DNA from: Egicoccus sp. AB-alg2
GTDB taxonomy: Bacteria > Actinomycetota > Nitriliruptoria > Nitriliruptorales > Nitriliruptoraceae
Length of the DNA: 64,000 nucleotides
Direction of reading: 5' to 3'
Assembly: GCF_041821065.1 (NCBI RefSeq)
Contig: NZ_JBGUAX010000004.1
Coordinates: 310,001 to 374,000 of the forward strand
Of this stretch, positions 46,813 through 55,734 are shown one piece after another. The notes under the pieces were generated by a model. That model was not told the origin of the DNA and did not search any database. It saw only the letters and a program-made list of their open reading frames with translations. A program made the position numbers and the translations under genes. Position 1 is the first letter of the stretch. The number at the start of each line of letters is the position of its first letter.

Positions 46813-47997
46813 ATGGTGAACACGGTGCGATCACTGCTGGCAGAACCTCGGCCTGACCAGCCGCCGGTGCCCCGATGGCGGGACTTCGCGCTGGTCGCCG
46901 GGCTGCTCGCCTCGTCGGCGATCGAGGTCGCCGTTCGCGATGGGGTCTCGTGGGGGCCGGCGAGGGTGTCCTTCGTGGCGCTGCTGGCGGTCTGTCTGCT
47001 CCGACGGCGGGCGCGACCGCTGGGTGCGGTAGCGGTGATGTGGAGCGCGGTAGGGGTGCTGGCAGCGCTTGCCCTGCTCGGGGTCGATACGACCGCCTAC
47101 GAGTTGAACTCCTACGTGTGGATCCTCGTCCTGCCCTACGCCCTGGTCCGTTGGGGCTCGGGGGTCGAGGTCGCCACCGGGATGGCGATCGTGCTGGCAG
47201 CTGGTGTGTTGGGTTTCGCCAGTGATCCCCCGACGGCCGAGGACGCGATCGGCGGGTCGGTCGCGCTCGCCTTCCCGGCTGTGCTCGCTGCGTCGACCAG
47301 GTTCCGCGCGATGGCGCGCCGCCGGGAGCTCGACGAGGTGAAGCTGCGGGAGCGCGAGCAGATCGCCCGGGACCTGCATGACACCATCGCGCACCACGTG
47401 GCGGCCATCACCATCCAGGCGCAGGCCGGGCGGGCGGTGGCGGCGAGGGCACCAGACCGGGCGGTCGAGGCGCTGGCGGTGATCGAAGAGGAGGCGTCGC
47501 GGACGCTCGAGGAGATGCGGTCGATGGTCGGCGTGCTTCGTGATCGCGAGGGGCGGGAGGACCCTCACGGCTCCGACGTCCGTGAGGCTCCGACGGCGCC
47601 GCGGCCGGGGGTGGGCGAGATCCCGGCGCTCGCGCGTGTGGGCGGGGACTGGCCGCGCATCGAGGTGGCGCTGCGCGGCGAGCTCGAGGACCTGAGCCCC
47701 ACGGTGGACGCGGCGGTGTACCGGCTCGCACAGGAGTCGATCACCAACGCGGTGCGCCACGCCCGCCACGCGACCCGTGTCGAGGTCGTCGTCGAAGGCG
47801 ACGCGGACGCCGTGCGCCTCACGGTCCGCGACGACGGGGACGTGCGGACGGGAGACCGCGGAGTTCGGCAGGGCTACGGGCTGGTCGGGATGACCGAGCG
47901 CGCGACCTTGCTCGGAGGGACGTTGTCGGCCGGGCCGGGTGCGGATGGCGGCTGGACGGTTCGGGCGGTGCTGCCGCGGGCAGGTGCACGCCCATGA
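46813..47997 (+). CDS. NarL-type sensor histidine kinase
   Basis: 394 aa, ATG 46813. Four to five membrane helices fill residues 25-165. Then HisKA_3 with the phosphoacceptor His in REREQIARDLHDTIAHHVAA, and an HATPase domain with N-box AQESITNAVRHARHA and GYGLVGMTERATLLGG. There is no large sensory loop, so it is an intramembrane-sensing kinase, commonly of cell-wall or membrane stress, or of the adjacent transporter's state. The stop overlaps the response regulator start (GTGA-type junction, ATGA here). Confidence 0.92.
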   Translation: MVNTVRSLLAEPRPDQPPVPRWRDFALVAGLLASSAIEVAVRDGVSWGPARVSFVALLAVCLLRRRARPLGAVAVMWSAVGVLAALALLGVDTTAYELNSYVWILVLPYALVRWGSGVEVATGMAIVLAAGVLGFASDPPTAEDAIGGSVALAFPAVLAASTRFRAMARRRELDEVKLREREQIARDLHDTIAHHVAAITIQAQAGRAVAARAPDRAVEALAVIEEEASRTLEEMRSMVGVLRDREGREDPHGSDVREAPTAPRPGVGEIPALARVGGDWPRIEVALRGELEDLSPTVDAAVYRLAQESITNAVRHARHATRVEVVVEGDADAVRLTVRDDGDVRTGDRGVRQGYGLVGMTERATLLGGTLSAGPGADGGWTVRAVLPRAGARP

Positions 47998-48650
47998 CCA
48001 TCCGCGTCCTCGTCGCCGACGATCAGGACATCGTGCGCAGCGGGCTCACCATGCTCCTCGACGCCCAACCGGACATCGCGGTGGTCGGGCAGGCCCGCGA
48101 CGGCCGGGAAGCGGTACGCCTGGCGCGGGAGCTGCAGCCCGACGTTTGCCTGTTCGACATCCGCATGCCGGAGCTCGACGGGATCGAAGCGACACGACAG
48201 CTCGCCGGTCCAGAGGTCGACGACCCCCTGGCGGTCGTCGTCATCACGACGTTCGACCTCGACGAGTACGTCCACGGCGCCCTCAAGGCCGGCGCCCGCG
48301 GGTTCCTCCTCAAGGACGCTGGCCCTGACCTGCTGGCTCAGGCCGTGCACGCGGCGGCCAACGGCGACGCACTCATCGCGCCGAGCGTGACGGCGCGGCT
48401 GCTCTCGACCTTCTCGCGCGTCGAGCCGCAGCGTCCACCGGCACAGCCGATCGAGCCGCTGACCGCTCGCGAGGAGGAGGTCCTCCTGGCCGTGGCCCGA
48501 GGCTGGACGAACGTCGAGATCGCCGACGGGCTCTTCATCAGCCTGTCCACCGTGAAGACCCACATCGCGAGCCTCATGCGCAAGCTCGGTGCACGCAACC
48601 GCGTCGAGATCGCCATGTGGGCCTACGAGAGCGACCGCATCCGCGGGTGA
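47994..48650 (+). CDS. NarL/FixJ-type response regulator
   Basis: 218 aa, ATG 47994. Receiver: LVADDQDIVRSGLTMLL, phosphoacceptor Asp in DVCLFDIRMPELDG, Thr in VVVITTFDLDEYV and Lys in GFLLKDAGPD. C-terminal LuxR-type HTH: LTAREEEVLLAVARGWTN then LSTVKTHIASLMRKL. It pairs with the kinase just upstream and probably controls the divergent ABC exporter. Confidence 0.95.
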   Translation: MTIRVLVADDQDIVRSGLTMLLDAQPDIAVVGQARDGREAVRLARELQPDVCLFDIRMPELDGIEATRQLAGPEVDDPLAVVVITTFDLDEYVHGALKAGARGFLLKDAGPDLLAQAVHAAANGDALIAPSVTARLLSTFSRVEPQRPPAQPIEPLTAREEEVLLAVARGWTNVEIADGLFISLSTVKTHIASLMRKLGARNRVEIAMWAYESDRIRG

Positions 48651-48827
48651 CGCCAACCGATCGGGCCGTCTCTCGGTCCATCAGCCGGAAGGATGAGCTG
48701 CGTACCGGCCCTCCGGCTGGCCAGGTCGAGCCCGCAGACCGATGTGCCCGGCGGCTCCGCTGGCCATCGTGAACTCCCCGGCGATCACTGCTCCGAGCCT
48801 GCCGCTCGACGAGAAGGAGGAAGCACG

Positions 48828-49301
48828 ATGAGTGCACCCCAGAAGCCAGACGCAGCCCAGCTCGATGACCCGCAGGTCCCAGTGCCGTTGAAGCTCGCGG
48901 CAGCCTGGACCAGCTTCATGTTCCTCTACATCTACGTCGACTACCTCACCCTGTACGAGCCCGGCTTCATCGACGACATCCTGGCCGGCATCGTCTGGGA
49001 GTTCGACGTCAGCCAAACCTTCGTCGTCAGTGCGCTCACGCTCGTGGCGATCCCGATCCTGATGGTGGTCCTGTCGGTGACGCTGCCCGCGCGGGCGAAC
49101 CGCGCGACGAACCTCGTGGTGGCGTCCATCTACGTCCCCGTCTCGGTCTTCAACGTGGTGGGCGAGTCGTGGACGTACTTCTTCGGCCTCGGCGTGGCGC
49201 TCGAGGTTCTCTTGCTCACCGGGATCATCCGCTGCGCCTACCGCTGGCCCAGGACCGCTCGAGTCGCTGTTCGGACTGCACACGTCGAGGCGTGGGGGTG
49301 A
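48828..49301 (+). CDS. DUF6326-like four-helix membrane protein
   Basis: 157 aa, ATG 48828 after AAGGAGGAA. Four hydrophobic segments with LKLAAAWTSFMFLYIYVDYL, DDILAGIVWEFDVSQTFVVSA, LPARANRATNLVVASIYVPVS and a last helix ending IIRCAYRWPR. I recognise the DUF6326 pattern from family memory; function unknown. It is separated from the response regulator by 177 bases and is a likely target of it. The 221-base gap after it holds a hairpin but no gene. Confidence 0.75.
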   Translation: MSAPQKPDAAQLDDPQVPVPLKLAAAWTSFMFLYIYVDYLTLYEPGFIDDILAGIVWEFDVSQTFVVSALTLVAIPILMVVLSVTLPARANRATNLVVASIYVPVSVFNVVGESWTYFFGLGVALEVLLLTGIIRCAYRWPRTARVAVRTAHVEAWG

Positions 49302-49445
49302 CAGCACACCACCCTTCGCGGCGCCGGCCGGTGACCGCTCTCGCGCTCTGGCTGGCGTAACGGAGAGGCGCGCGCGTCCGACCTCGTGCCCGACGGTTCG
49401 GCGCGCGTTCCGGCCCGGGCGCGGTCGTAGACGGTCGCGTGACCA

Positions 49446-49463
49446 CATGGCGGCAGCGCCATG
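49446..49463 (-). terminator. Hairpin downstream of the corrinoid operon
   Basis: CATGGCG and CGCCATG pair perfectly around a GCAG loop. It lies about 60 bases past the methyltransferase stop (minus strand) in the convergent gap, so it may terminate that long operon. Confidence 0.4.
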
Positions 49464-49522
49464 ATGCGCCGATCTCGCGCCCGCCCAGCCCGATCACACG
49501 GGGCGCACCTCGGCCCGGGTGG

Positions 49523-51076
49523 TCAGCCGAGTTCGTCGGGCATCTCGGCCTTGCGGCGCGAGACGAACTCCCGCAGCTCCTCGTCGACCGCCTCGTCGAT
49601 CGGCGGGGGCTCGTAGGCGGCGAGCTGCCGCTTCCACACCGCGTTCGCGCGCTGCGCGGCGTCGAGACGGCCTTCCTCCTCCCACTGCTCGAAGCTGGTG
49701 TTGTCCGCGATGGTCGAGCGGTAGAACGCCTGCTCGAAGTTCGCGAGGGTGTGCGCGCTGCCCAGGAAGTGTTGGCCCGGGCCGGTTTCACGGATCGCGT
49801 CGAGGGCCTGGCCGTTCTCGCTCAGGTCCACGCCGCGGACGAAGACCTCCATCATCCCGAGCTGGTCGGCGTCCATGACGAACTTCTCGAAGCTGAGCGC
49901 GAGCCCCCCCTCGAGCCACCCGGCAGCGTGGAGGACGAAGTTGACGCCGGCGAGGATCGTCGGCAGCAGCGTGTTCGCGCTCTCGTAGGCCGCCTGCGCG
50001 TCGGGCAGCTTCGAAGCCGTCAGCGAGCCGCCCGAACGGAACGGCACGCCCAGCCGCCGGGCGAGCGCCGCGACCACGTAGAGCACCAACGCCGGTTCGG
50101 GGGTGCCGAAGGTCGGCGCGCCGGTCTGCATCGACATCGAGCTGGCGAACGAGCCGAACACGACCGGCGCCCCCGGCCTGACCAGCTGCACGAACGTCAT
50201 GCCGGCCAGCGCCTCCGCGAGGGTCTGGGCGGCGACGCCCGCGGTCGTCACGGGCGCCATCGCGCCGGCGAGGATGAAGGGGGTGATGATGCAGGCCTGC
50301 TTCTGCTCGGCATAGACCTGCGCGGCCGCGAGCATCGACGCGTCCCAGACCAGCGGGGACGACGCGTTGATGAGGCTCGTCAGCACCGTGCGTCCGGCGA
50401 GGTCGCCGCCGAAGGCGATCCGTGCGAGCTCGACGCTGTCTGCGGCCCGTTCGCCCGACGTCACCGAGCCCATGAACGGCTTGTCGCCGTAGCGCAGGTG
50501 GGCGTAGACCATGTCGAGGTGCCGCTTGTTGACCGGCACGTCGACCGGCTCGCACACGGTCCCGCCCGAGTGGTGGATCGTCGGCGTGAGGGAGACCAGC
50601 TTCACCAGGTTCTGGAAGTCCTCCAGGGTCGCGTAGCGCCGGCCACGGTCGAGGTCGGTCACGAACGGTGAGCCGTAGTTGGGCGCGAACACGGTCGCGT
50701 CCCCGCCGATCGTGACGCTGCGCTGGGGGTTGCGGGCGTGCTGCACGTAGGAGGCCGGGGCGTGTTCGCCGACGATCCGACGGCACAGCCCGCGCGGAAA
50801 GTGCACCCGTTCGCCGTCGACCTCGGCGCCGGCGTCGGCCAGCAGCCGCAGGGCCTCCGGGTGGCCGCGGAACTCGATGCCGACCTCCTCGAGGATCGTG
50901 TCGGCGTTGTGCTCGATCAGCTCGAGGCCCTCGTCGCTCAGCACCTCGAACGGGCGCATCGTCCGGGTCAGGAACGGCGGATGCGTGGCCGTCGCCGCGC
51001 TGCGGCTGGCCCGCCGTGCCTCGCGGCCACCGCCGCGACGTCCGCGGCCACGCGCATCGGTCACCGAGGGCTCCAT
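49523..51076 (-). CDS. MttB-family glycine betaine (non-pyrrolysine) methyltransferase
   Basis: 517 aa, ATG 51076 with GGAGGTGAG in front; GTG at 51091 is less likely. MttB TIM-barrel features: GLELIEHNADTILEEVGIEF, FAPNYGSPFVTDLDRGRRYAT, HHSGGTVCEPVDVPVNKRHL, SFASSMSMQTGAPTFGTPEP and ESANTLLPTILAGVNFVLHAAGW. The frame has no in-frame UAG, so this is the non-pyrrolysine branch, whose known members (MtgB, MtpB) demethylate glycine or proline betaine onto a corrinoid protein. Last gene of the six-gene operon, so all partner components are present. Betaine importer genes face it across the promoter region. Carnitine or another quaternary amine remains possible. Confidence 0.85.
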   Translation of the reverse strand: MEPSVTDARGRGRRGGGREARRASRSAATATHPPFLTRTMRPFEVLSDEGLELIEHNADTILEEVGIEFRGHPEALRLLADAGAEVDGERVHFPRGLCRRIVGEHAPASYVQHARNPQRSVTIGGDATVFAPNYGSPFVTDLDRGRRYATLEDFQNLVKLVSLTPTIHHSGGTVCEPVDVPVNKRHLDMVYAHLRYGDKPFMGSVTSGERAADSVELARIAFGGDLAGRTVLTSLINASSPLVWDASMLAAAQVYAEQKQACIITPFILAGAMAPVTTAGVAAQTLAEALAGMTFVQLVRPGAPVVFGSFASSMSMQTGAPTFGTPEPALVLYVVAALARRLGVPFRSGGSLTASKLPDAQAAYESANTLLPTILAGVNFVLHAAGWLEGGLALSFEKFVMDADQLGMMEVFVRGVDLSENGQALDAIRETGPGQHFLGSAHTLANFEQAFYRSTIADNTSFEQWEEEGRLDAAQRANAVWKRQLAAYEPPPIDEAVDEELREFVSRRKAEMPDELG

Positions 51077-51091
51077 CGCGCTCACCTCCAC

Positions 51092-53137
51092 TCAGCTCGG
51101 TCGGGGTCGGGCACGGTGCCCGGTGCGTCGCCGTCGGGCCGGGGCACCCACCGCGCCGTGTTCGGCCCGCTCGGGCAGCGGAACGACCTCGGCGAGGTGC
51201 GGCGACGCGGCGTCGCGGTGCGGGAACGCGAGGGCGGCGACGAACAGCTCCTGGAAGCGGGGCTCGGTGGCGGTCTCGATCTTGGTGATGCCGCGCACGA
51301 CGGCCTCGACCTCGGCACGCTGTGTGCCGGACAGCAGCGCCCGGACGGCGCCGGAGCCGGCGGCGTTGCCGACCGAGCGCACGGCGGCGAGCGGGACGTC
51401 GGGCACCAGCCCGAGCACGAGCGCGTACAGCGGGTCGAGGTGGGTGCCGAAGGCGCCCGCCAGGCGGACGTCGTCGATCCGGTCCAGCGCGGCACGCTCA
51501 CGCAGCAGGTCGACCCCGGCGCGCAGCGCCGCCTTCGCGAGCTGGATCGCGCGTACGTCGGCCTGCGTGATGCGCAACTCGGGGCCGCCGTCGGTGGGCC
51601 GGTGGAGGACGTAGCTCGCGGTGCGGCCGTCCGGAACGACCCGGTCGGTGCGGGCCGCGAGCTCGGGACGGATGACGCCCTGCGCGTCGATCACCCCCGC
51701 GAGGAACAGCTCGCCGATGACCTCGACGATGCCCGAACCACACACGCCGGTGACGCCGGTGGCGGCGACGGCGCGCGGGAAGTCGACCTCGTCGGACCAG
51801 CGCTCGCAACCGATCACCTTGACGCGCGGCTCCAGCGTGCTGCGGTCGATCCGTACCCGTTCGATCGCGCCGGCGGTCGCGCGCTGCCCGCAGCTGATCT
51901 GCGCCCCCTCGAAGGCGGGGCCGGTCGGACTGGAGGCGGCGAACAGCGCCCGGTCGTTGCCGAGCACGATCTCCGCGTTGGTGCCGACGTCCACGAGCAG
52001 CTGGACCGCCGAGCTGCGGTGCGGTCCCTCGGCGAGGATCGCAGCGGCCGTGTCCGCACCGACGTGACCGGCGACGCACGGCGCGACGTAGAGCCGCCCC
52101 GCCGGCGCGTCGATCCCCACGTCGGTGGCACGTGCCTCGACCCGGTCGCTGGTCGCCAGCGCGAAGGGCGCCTGACCGAGCGGGGTGGGGTCGATGCCCA
52201 GCACGAGGTGGTGCATGATCGGGTTGCCGACGACCACGACCTCGAGCAGCTGCGAACGCGGCAGGTCCGCGGCGTCGAGGAGTTCGCCGACGAGCCCGTC
52301 CAGCGCCTCGCGGACCACCGCCGTCAGCGCGCCGGCGCCGTCCGGGTGCAGCATCACGTACGACACCCGGCTCATCAGGTCCTCGCCGAACCGCAGCTGG
52401 GGGTTCATCAGGCCGGCGCTGGCGAGCACCTCGCCGCTGGCCAGATCGCACAGGTGCCCGGCGATCGTGGTCGAGCCGACGTCGATCGCCACGCCGGCGA
52501 TCCGGTCGACGTAGCCGGGCCACACCGCGACCAGCCGCTGGTCCCGGAGCGCGACCGTGACGCGACCGTCCTCGGCGGCCACCGCCGCGTACAGCGTGCG
52601 CAGGACCTCGGTCGTCGGTTCGAAACCGGCAACGCCCCACGTGCGCGCCAGCGCCCGGCGCAGGCCGTCCAGCACGTTCGGGGCCGTCTCCCCGGGCTGC
52701 AACTCGACGTAGCGGGCCACGACCACCGGATCGATCGTCACCCCCTCGAGCCCGATCTCCTTGCGGACCACCTGCTTGTGGATCTGACTGGCCGGCGGGA
52801 CGTCGACCACCAGGTCGCCGACGATCCGCAGGGCGCAACCGAGGCGGTGCCCCTCGACGAGGGGGCGGCGCCCCCGGTAGCCGGCCTCGATCGCGTCCGG
52901 GTCGGTGACGTGGTCGGGCTGCACGATCACGCCCCACTTCGGGAACGACCCGATGCTCGGCACCACCTGGCAGCGACCGCAGATTCCGCGCCCGCCGCAC
53001 ACGGAGTCGAGGTCGACGCCCAGCTGCCGGGCGGCCTCGAGGACCGTGGTCCCGGCCGCGACCCGGCCGCTGAGCCCGGACGGGGTGAACACGACGCGAT
53101 GCTGGTCGTGTCCGCTCCCGTTCGTGCGGATCGTCAT
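51092..53137 (-). CDS. Corrinoid reductive-activation protein (RACo/RamA-like, DUF4445)
   Basis: 681 aa, ATG 53137 (ATGA overlap). N-terminal [2Fe-2S] ferredoxin domain with VCGGRGICGRCQV around residue 45, a linker, then an ASKHA ATPase: AIDVGSTTIAGHLCDLA, NPQLRFGEDLMSRVSYV, VGNPIMHHLVLGIDPTPLGQAPF, LLVDVGTNAEIVLGN and GVCGSGIVEVIGELF. It uses ATP to reduce inactive Co(II) corrinoid back to Co(I). A member of every corrinoid methyltransferase system, placed between the methyltransferase genes. The last 40 residues are Arg-rich and unusual. Confidence 0.92.
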   Translation of the reverse strand: MTIRTNGSGHDQHRVVFTPSGLSGRVAAGTTVLEAARQLGVDLDSVCGGRGICGRCQVVPSIGSFPKWGVIVQPDHVTDPDAIEAGYRGRRPLVEGHRLGCALRIVGDLVVDVPPASQIHKQVVRKEIGLEGVTIDPVVVARYVELQPGETAPNVLDGLRRALARTWGVAGFEPTTEVLRTLYAAVAAEDGRVTVALRDQRLVAVWPGYVDRIAGVAIDVGSTTIAGHLCDLASGEVLASAGLMNPQLRFGEDLMSRVSYVMLHPDGAGALTAVVREALDGLVGELLDAADLPRSQLLEVVVVGNPIMHHLVLGIDPTPLGQAPFALATSDRVEARATDVGIDAPAGRLYVAPCVAGHVGADTAAAILAEGPHRSSAVQLLVDVGTNAEIVLGNDRALFAASSPTGPAFEGAQISCGQRATAGAIERVRIDRSTLEPRVKVIGCERWSDEVDFPRAVAATGVTGVCGSGIVEVIGELFLAGVIDAQGVIRPELAARTDRVVPDGRTASYVLHRPTDGGPELRITQADVRAIQLAKAALRAGVDLLRERAALDRIDDVRLAGAFGTHLDPLYALVLGLVPDVPLAAVRSVGNAAGSGAVRALLSGTQRAEVEAVVRGITKIETATEPRFQELFVAALAFPHRDAASPHLAEVVPLPERAEHGAVGAPARRRRTGHRARPRPS

Positions 53138-54054
53138 AGGGCCTCGCCCGCCATCCGTGCCCGCCGGCCGCCGCGACGCCGTGCGCCCTCGGCGCCGGCA
53201 CCGTCGCCGCCGGGCGCACGGTGCGTGGCGATCCACGTGGCGCAGTTGACGTCGTGACCCGCCAGCACGTCGGCCGCCATGACCGCCGAGCGGACCTCGG
53301 GGTGCAGCGGGTTCATGATCGCCGAGGTCAGGCCGTGCCCGATCGCCATGGCCAGGAAGGTTCCCGTCACCGTGTGCCGGTCGGGGAGCCCGAAGCTCAC
53401 GTTGGAGGCCCCACAGGTGGTGTTCACCCGCAGTTCCTCGCGCAGCCGCCGGACGAGACGGAAGACCTGCTGCCCGGCGCTGGCCATCGCCCCGATCGGC
53501 ATCACCAGCGGGTCCACGACGACGTCGGCGCGTGGGATGCCGTGATCGGCGGCGCGCTCGACGATGCTTCGTGCCACCTCGAAGCGGACGTCGGGGTCCT
53601 CGGAGATGCCGGTCTCGTCGTTGGAGATGGCCACGACCGCCGCGCCGTGCCGGGCGACCAGCGGCAGGACGCGCTCGAGCACGGCCTCCTCACCGGTCAC
53701 CGAGTTGACCAGCGGTTTGCCCTGGTAGACGGCGAGGCCCGCCTCGAGCGCCTCCACGATCGACGAGTCGATGGACAGGGGGACGTCGGTCACCGACTGC
53801 ACGAGTTGGACGGCGCGGGCCAGCAGCGCCGGCTCGTCGGCCAGTGGGATGCCGGCGTTGACGTCCAGCATGTGGGCGCCACCGGCCACCTGGGCGACCG
53901 CGTCGGCCTCGACCCGGGTGAAGTCGCCGGCCTTCATCTCCTCGGCCAGGATCGAGCGCCCGGTCGGGTTGATGCGCTCGCCGATCATCACGAACGGCCG
54001 CCCGAACCCGAGGACGACCTCCCGGGTCGCGGAGCTGACGACGGTGTCGGTCAC
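53134..54054 (-). CDS. Methylcorrinoid:tetrahydrofolate methyltransferase (MtgA/MtvA-like)
   Basis: 306 aa, GTG 54054. Pterin-binding (DHPS-like) TIM barrel: RPFVMIGERINPTGRSILAEEM, GAHMLDVNAGIPLADEP, VPLSIDSSIVEALEAGL, LVNSVTGEEA and NTTCGASNVSFGLPDRHTV. It moves the methyl group from the corrinoid protein to THF, the aerobic/acetogen style of betaine use. A C-terminal Gly/Arg-rich tail follows residue 285. Its start overlaps the small 'virulence factor' gene, and its stop overlaps the activator gene. Confidence 0.9.
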   Translation of the reverse strand: MTDTVVSSATREVVLGFGRPFVMIGERINPTGRSILAEEMKAGDFTRVEADAVAQVAGGAHMLDVNAGIPLADEPALLARAVQLVQSVTDVPLSIDSSIVEALEAGLAVYQGKPLVNSVTGEEAVLERVLPLVARHGAAVVAISNDETGISEDPDVRFEVARSIVERAADHGIPRADVVVDPLVMPIGAMASAGQQVFRLVRRLREELRVNTTCGASNVSFGLPDRHTVTGTFLAMAIGHGLTSAIMNPLHPEVRSAVMAADVLAGHDVNCATWIATHRAPGGDGAGAEGARRRGGRRARMAGEAL

Positions 54055-54431
54055 GTGATCCCTCCCGCGGCGCGCCGCCCCGCGTCGTGGTCGGTGCCGC
54101 CGCCATGGGCGTCCGTGCTCGGCTCCAGCCCGCCGTTGCGGACGAGGTCGGCCAGCCGCGTCCGCGAGTAGCTCCGGTCGAGCTCCGCGACCCGGGCCGT
54201 CACGACGTCGCCCGGGTCGCCGGCGAGCGGCTCCTCGCGGCGCCGCCACTCGGCCACGTAGGCGTGCAGCTCGGTCTTGCCGGCGACCCTGGCGGCCCGG
54301 TCGATCGCCCGTTGGAAGCGGGTGGGCAGCAGCGCCTTCTCGTGCCGCGCACCGTCGGTGGCCGTCACCTGCGCCGGGATGTCGCGCCACAGGATCGTCA
54401 CCAGGGACGGAGCGCTTCGCCGCCGGCTCAT
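54051..54431 (-). CDS. Small 'Virulence_fact' family protein in a corrinoid operon
   Basis: 126 aa, ATG 54431 (ATGA overlap). The conserved block LVTILWRDIPAQVTATDG, then KALLPTRFQRAIDRAARVAGK, matches PF13769, named for no solid reason. C-terminal third (after about residue 85) is polar and low complexity. Its place inside the operon, coupled on both sides, shows it belongs to betaine demethylation, probably as an assembly or delivery factor. That is inference; no enzymatic motif is visible. Confidence 0.75.
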   Translation of the reverse strand: MSRRRSAPSLVTILWRDIPAQVTATDGARHEKALLPTRFQRAIDRAARVAGKTELHAYVAEWRRREEPLAGDPGDVVTARVAELDRSYSRTRLADLVRNGGLEPSTDAHGGGTDHDAGRRAAGGIT

Positions 54432-55033
54432 CGCGGCGCCCCGACGGCGTGCAGGCTGCGTCGCAGCCCGTCGACGCCGGTCGCTCGCCGTTCGTGGACG
54501 AGCCCGAGCCGCTTCGCCGCCGCGCGGGCGCGTCGGTCGAGGTCGTCGTCCTCGTGCTGTGCGAGGTGGACCAGGCGGCGATAGTTGCCGAAGTAGACCG
54601 CCTGCAGCTCGGGGTGCCGGTCGAGCCCCAGACCGGCGACCACCAGGCGATCGAAGTTCCGTACCAGGTAGTCGGTGACGTAGAAGGTGCCCGGTTCGCG
54701 CTCGTGCAGGGCGGCGAACACCTCGGGCCCGGCGAACAGCTCGTAACAGTGGGCACCGGGCAACCGCTCGACGCCCTCCTCCGCGCAGACGGCGTCGAGC
54801 CGCCCTCCGGTCCCGCAGTCCGCGTAGCCGACCAGCACGTGCTCCCCGGCGGCCTTCGCCGACCGAACCCGGGCACGGACCAGGTCGGGGATGCGCTCGG
54901 GTCGGTCGTGCAGCGCGGCCGGCAGACACTCGACGCGGACGTCGCCGAGGGCCGCGTCGCGCAGCACCTCGGTCAGCTCGCGGGCGAGCGCGCCGCAGGC
55001 GATGATCCGGACCCGCGATCGCCGCGCACCCAT
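54428..55033 (-). CDS. DUF1638 protein
   Basis: 201 aa, ATG 55033, overlapping the corrinoid gene by one base (TGATG) and the next gene by four. DUF1638 hallmarks: RIIACGALARELTEVL, VECLPAALHDRPERIPDLVRA, LVGYADCGTGGRLDAVC, LPGAHCYELFAG and TFYVTDYLVRNFD. Several cysteines (ACG, ADCGTGG, GAHCYE) could bind a metal or the cobalt of a corrinoid. The family recurs in MttB/corrinoid operons; function unknown. Confidence 0.85.
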   Translation of the reverse strand: MGARRSRVRIIACGALARELTEVLRDAALGDVRVECLPAALHDRPERIPDLVRARVRSAKAAGEHVLVGYADCGTGGRLDAVCAEEGVERLPGAHCYELFAGPEVFAALHEREPGTFYVTDYLVRNFDRLVVAGLGLDRHPELQAVYFGNYRRLVHLAQHEDDDLDRRARAAAKRLGLVHERRATGVDGLRRSLHAVGAPR

Positions 55034-55734
55034 CAGGGGACCAGTGCTCGTCGTTCGCGGACCAGCCGCGTGGCCGTCTCGGCCGCCACGGCCGCGTCGC
55101 GGCAGTAGGCGTCGGCGCCGATGGCGGCGCCGAACTCCTCGTTGAGCGGCGCACCGCCGACCAGGACGATGAACTCGTCGCGCCGGCCCTTGGCCTGCAG
55201 GGTGTCGATCACGACCTTCATGTACGGCATCGTGGTCGTCAGCAGCGCCGACATGCCCAGGATGTCGGGCTGATGCTCGTCGAGCGCGGCGAGGTAGGCG
55301 TCGACGTCCGTGTTGATCCCGATGTCGACGACCTCGAACCCCGCACCCTCCAGCATCATGGCGACGAGGTTCTTGCCGATGTCGTGGATGTCGCCCTTGA
55401 CCGTCCCGATCACCACCTTGCCGATCGGCTGCGCACCGGTCTCCGCCAGCAGCGGCCGTAGGATCGCCATGCCGGCCTTCATGGCGTTGGCGGCGAGCAG
55501 GACCTCGGGCACGAACAGCACGCCGTCGCGGAAGTCGATCCCGACGATGCGCATGCCTTCCACGAGAGCGTCGTCGAGCACGCGCTTCGGGTGCCACCCT
55601 CGCTCGAGCAGGATCGTCGTGCCCTCGGCGATCTCGTTCGCGAGCCCGTCGTAGAGGTCCTCGTGCATCTGCTCGGCGAGCTCGGCGTCGTCGAGTTCGC
55701 GGAGGTCGAGGTCGTCGTCGGGCGGGTCGGCCAT
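55033..55734 (-). CDS. Corrinoid methyl-carrier protein (MtgC/MtbC-like)
   Basis: 233 aa, ATG 55734 with AAGGA upstream. N-terminal four-helix cap (about 20-100) and C-terminal B12-binding Rossmann domain with Asp115-x-His117-x-x-Gly120 in VKGDIHDIGKNLVAMML; His117 is the lower cobalt ligand. Further signatures are GMSALLTTTMPYMKVVI and VLVGGAPLNEEFGAAIGAD. It shuttles the methyl group between the MttB-type and MtgA-type enzymes. First gene of the operon, under the shared control region. Confidence 0.93.
   Translation of the reverse strand: MADPPDDDLDLRELDDAELAEQMHEDLYDGLANEIAEGTTILLERGWHPKRVLDDALVEGMRIVGIDFRDGVLFVPEVLLAANAMKAGMAILRPLLAETGAQPIGKVVIGTVKGDIHDIGKNLVAMMLEGAGFEVVDIGINTDVDAYLAALDEHQPDILGMSALLTTTMPYMKVVIDTLQAKGRRDEFIVLVGGAPLNEEFGAAIGADAYCRDAAVAAETATRLVRERRALVP

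Noticed and set aside
49523-51076. Trimethylamine methyltransferase with pyrrolysine
   Set aside because: No in-frame UAG interrupts the gene and no pyl genes are present; it belongs to the non-pyrrolysine MttB branch.
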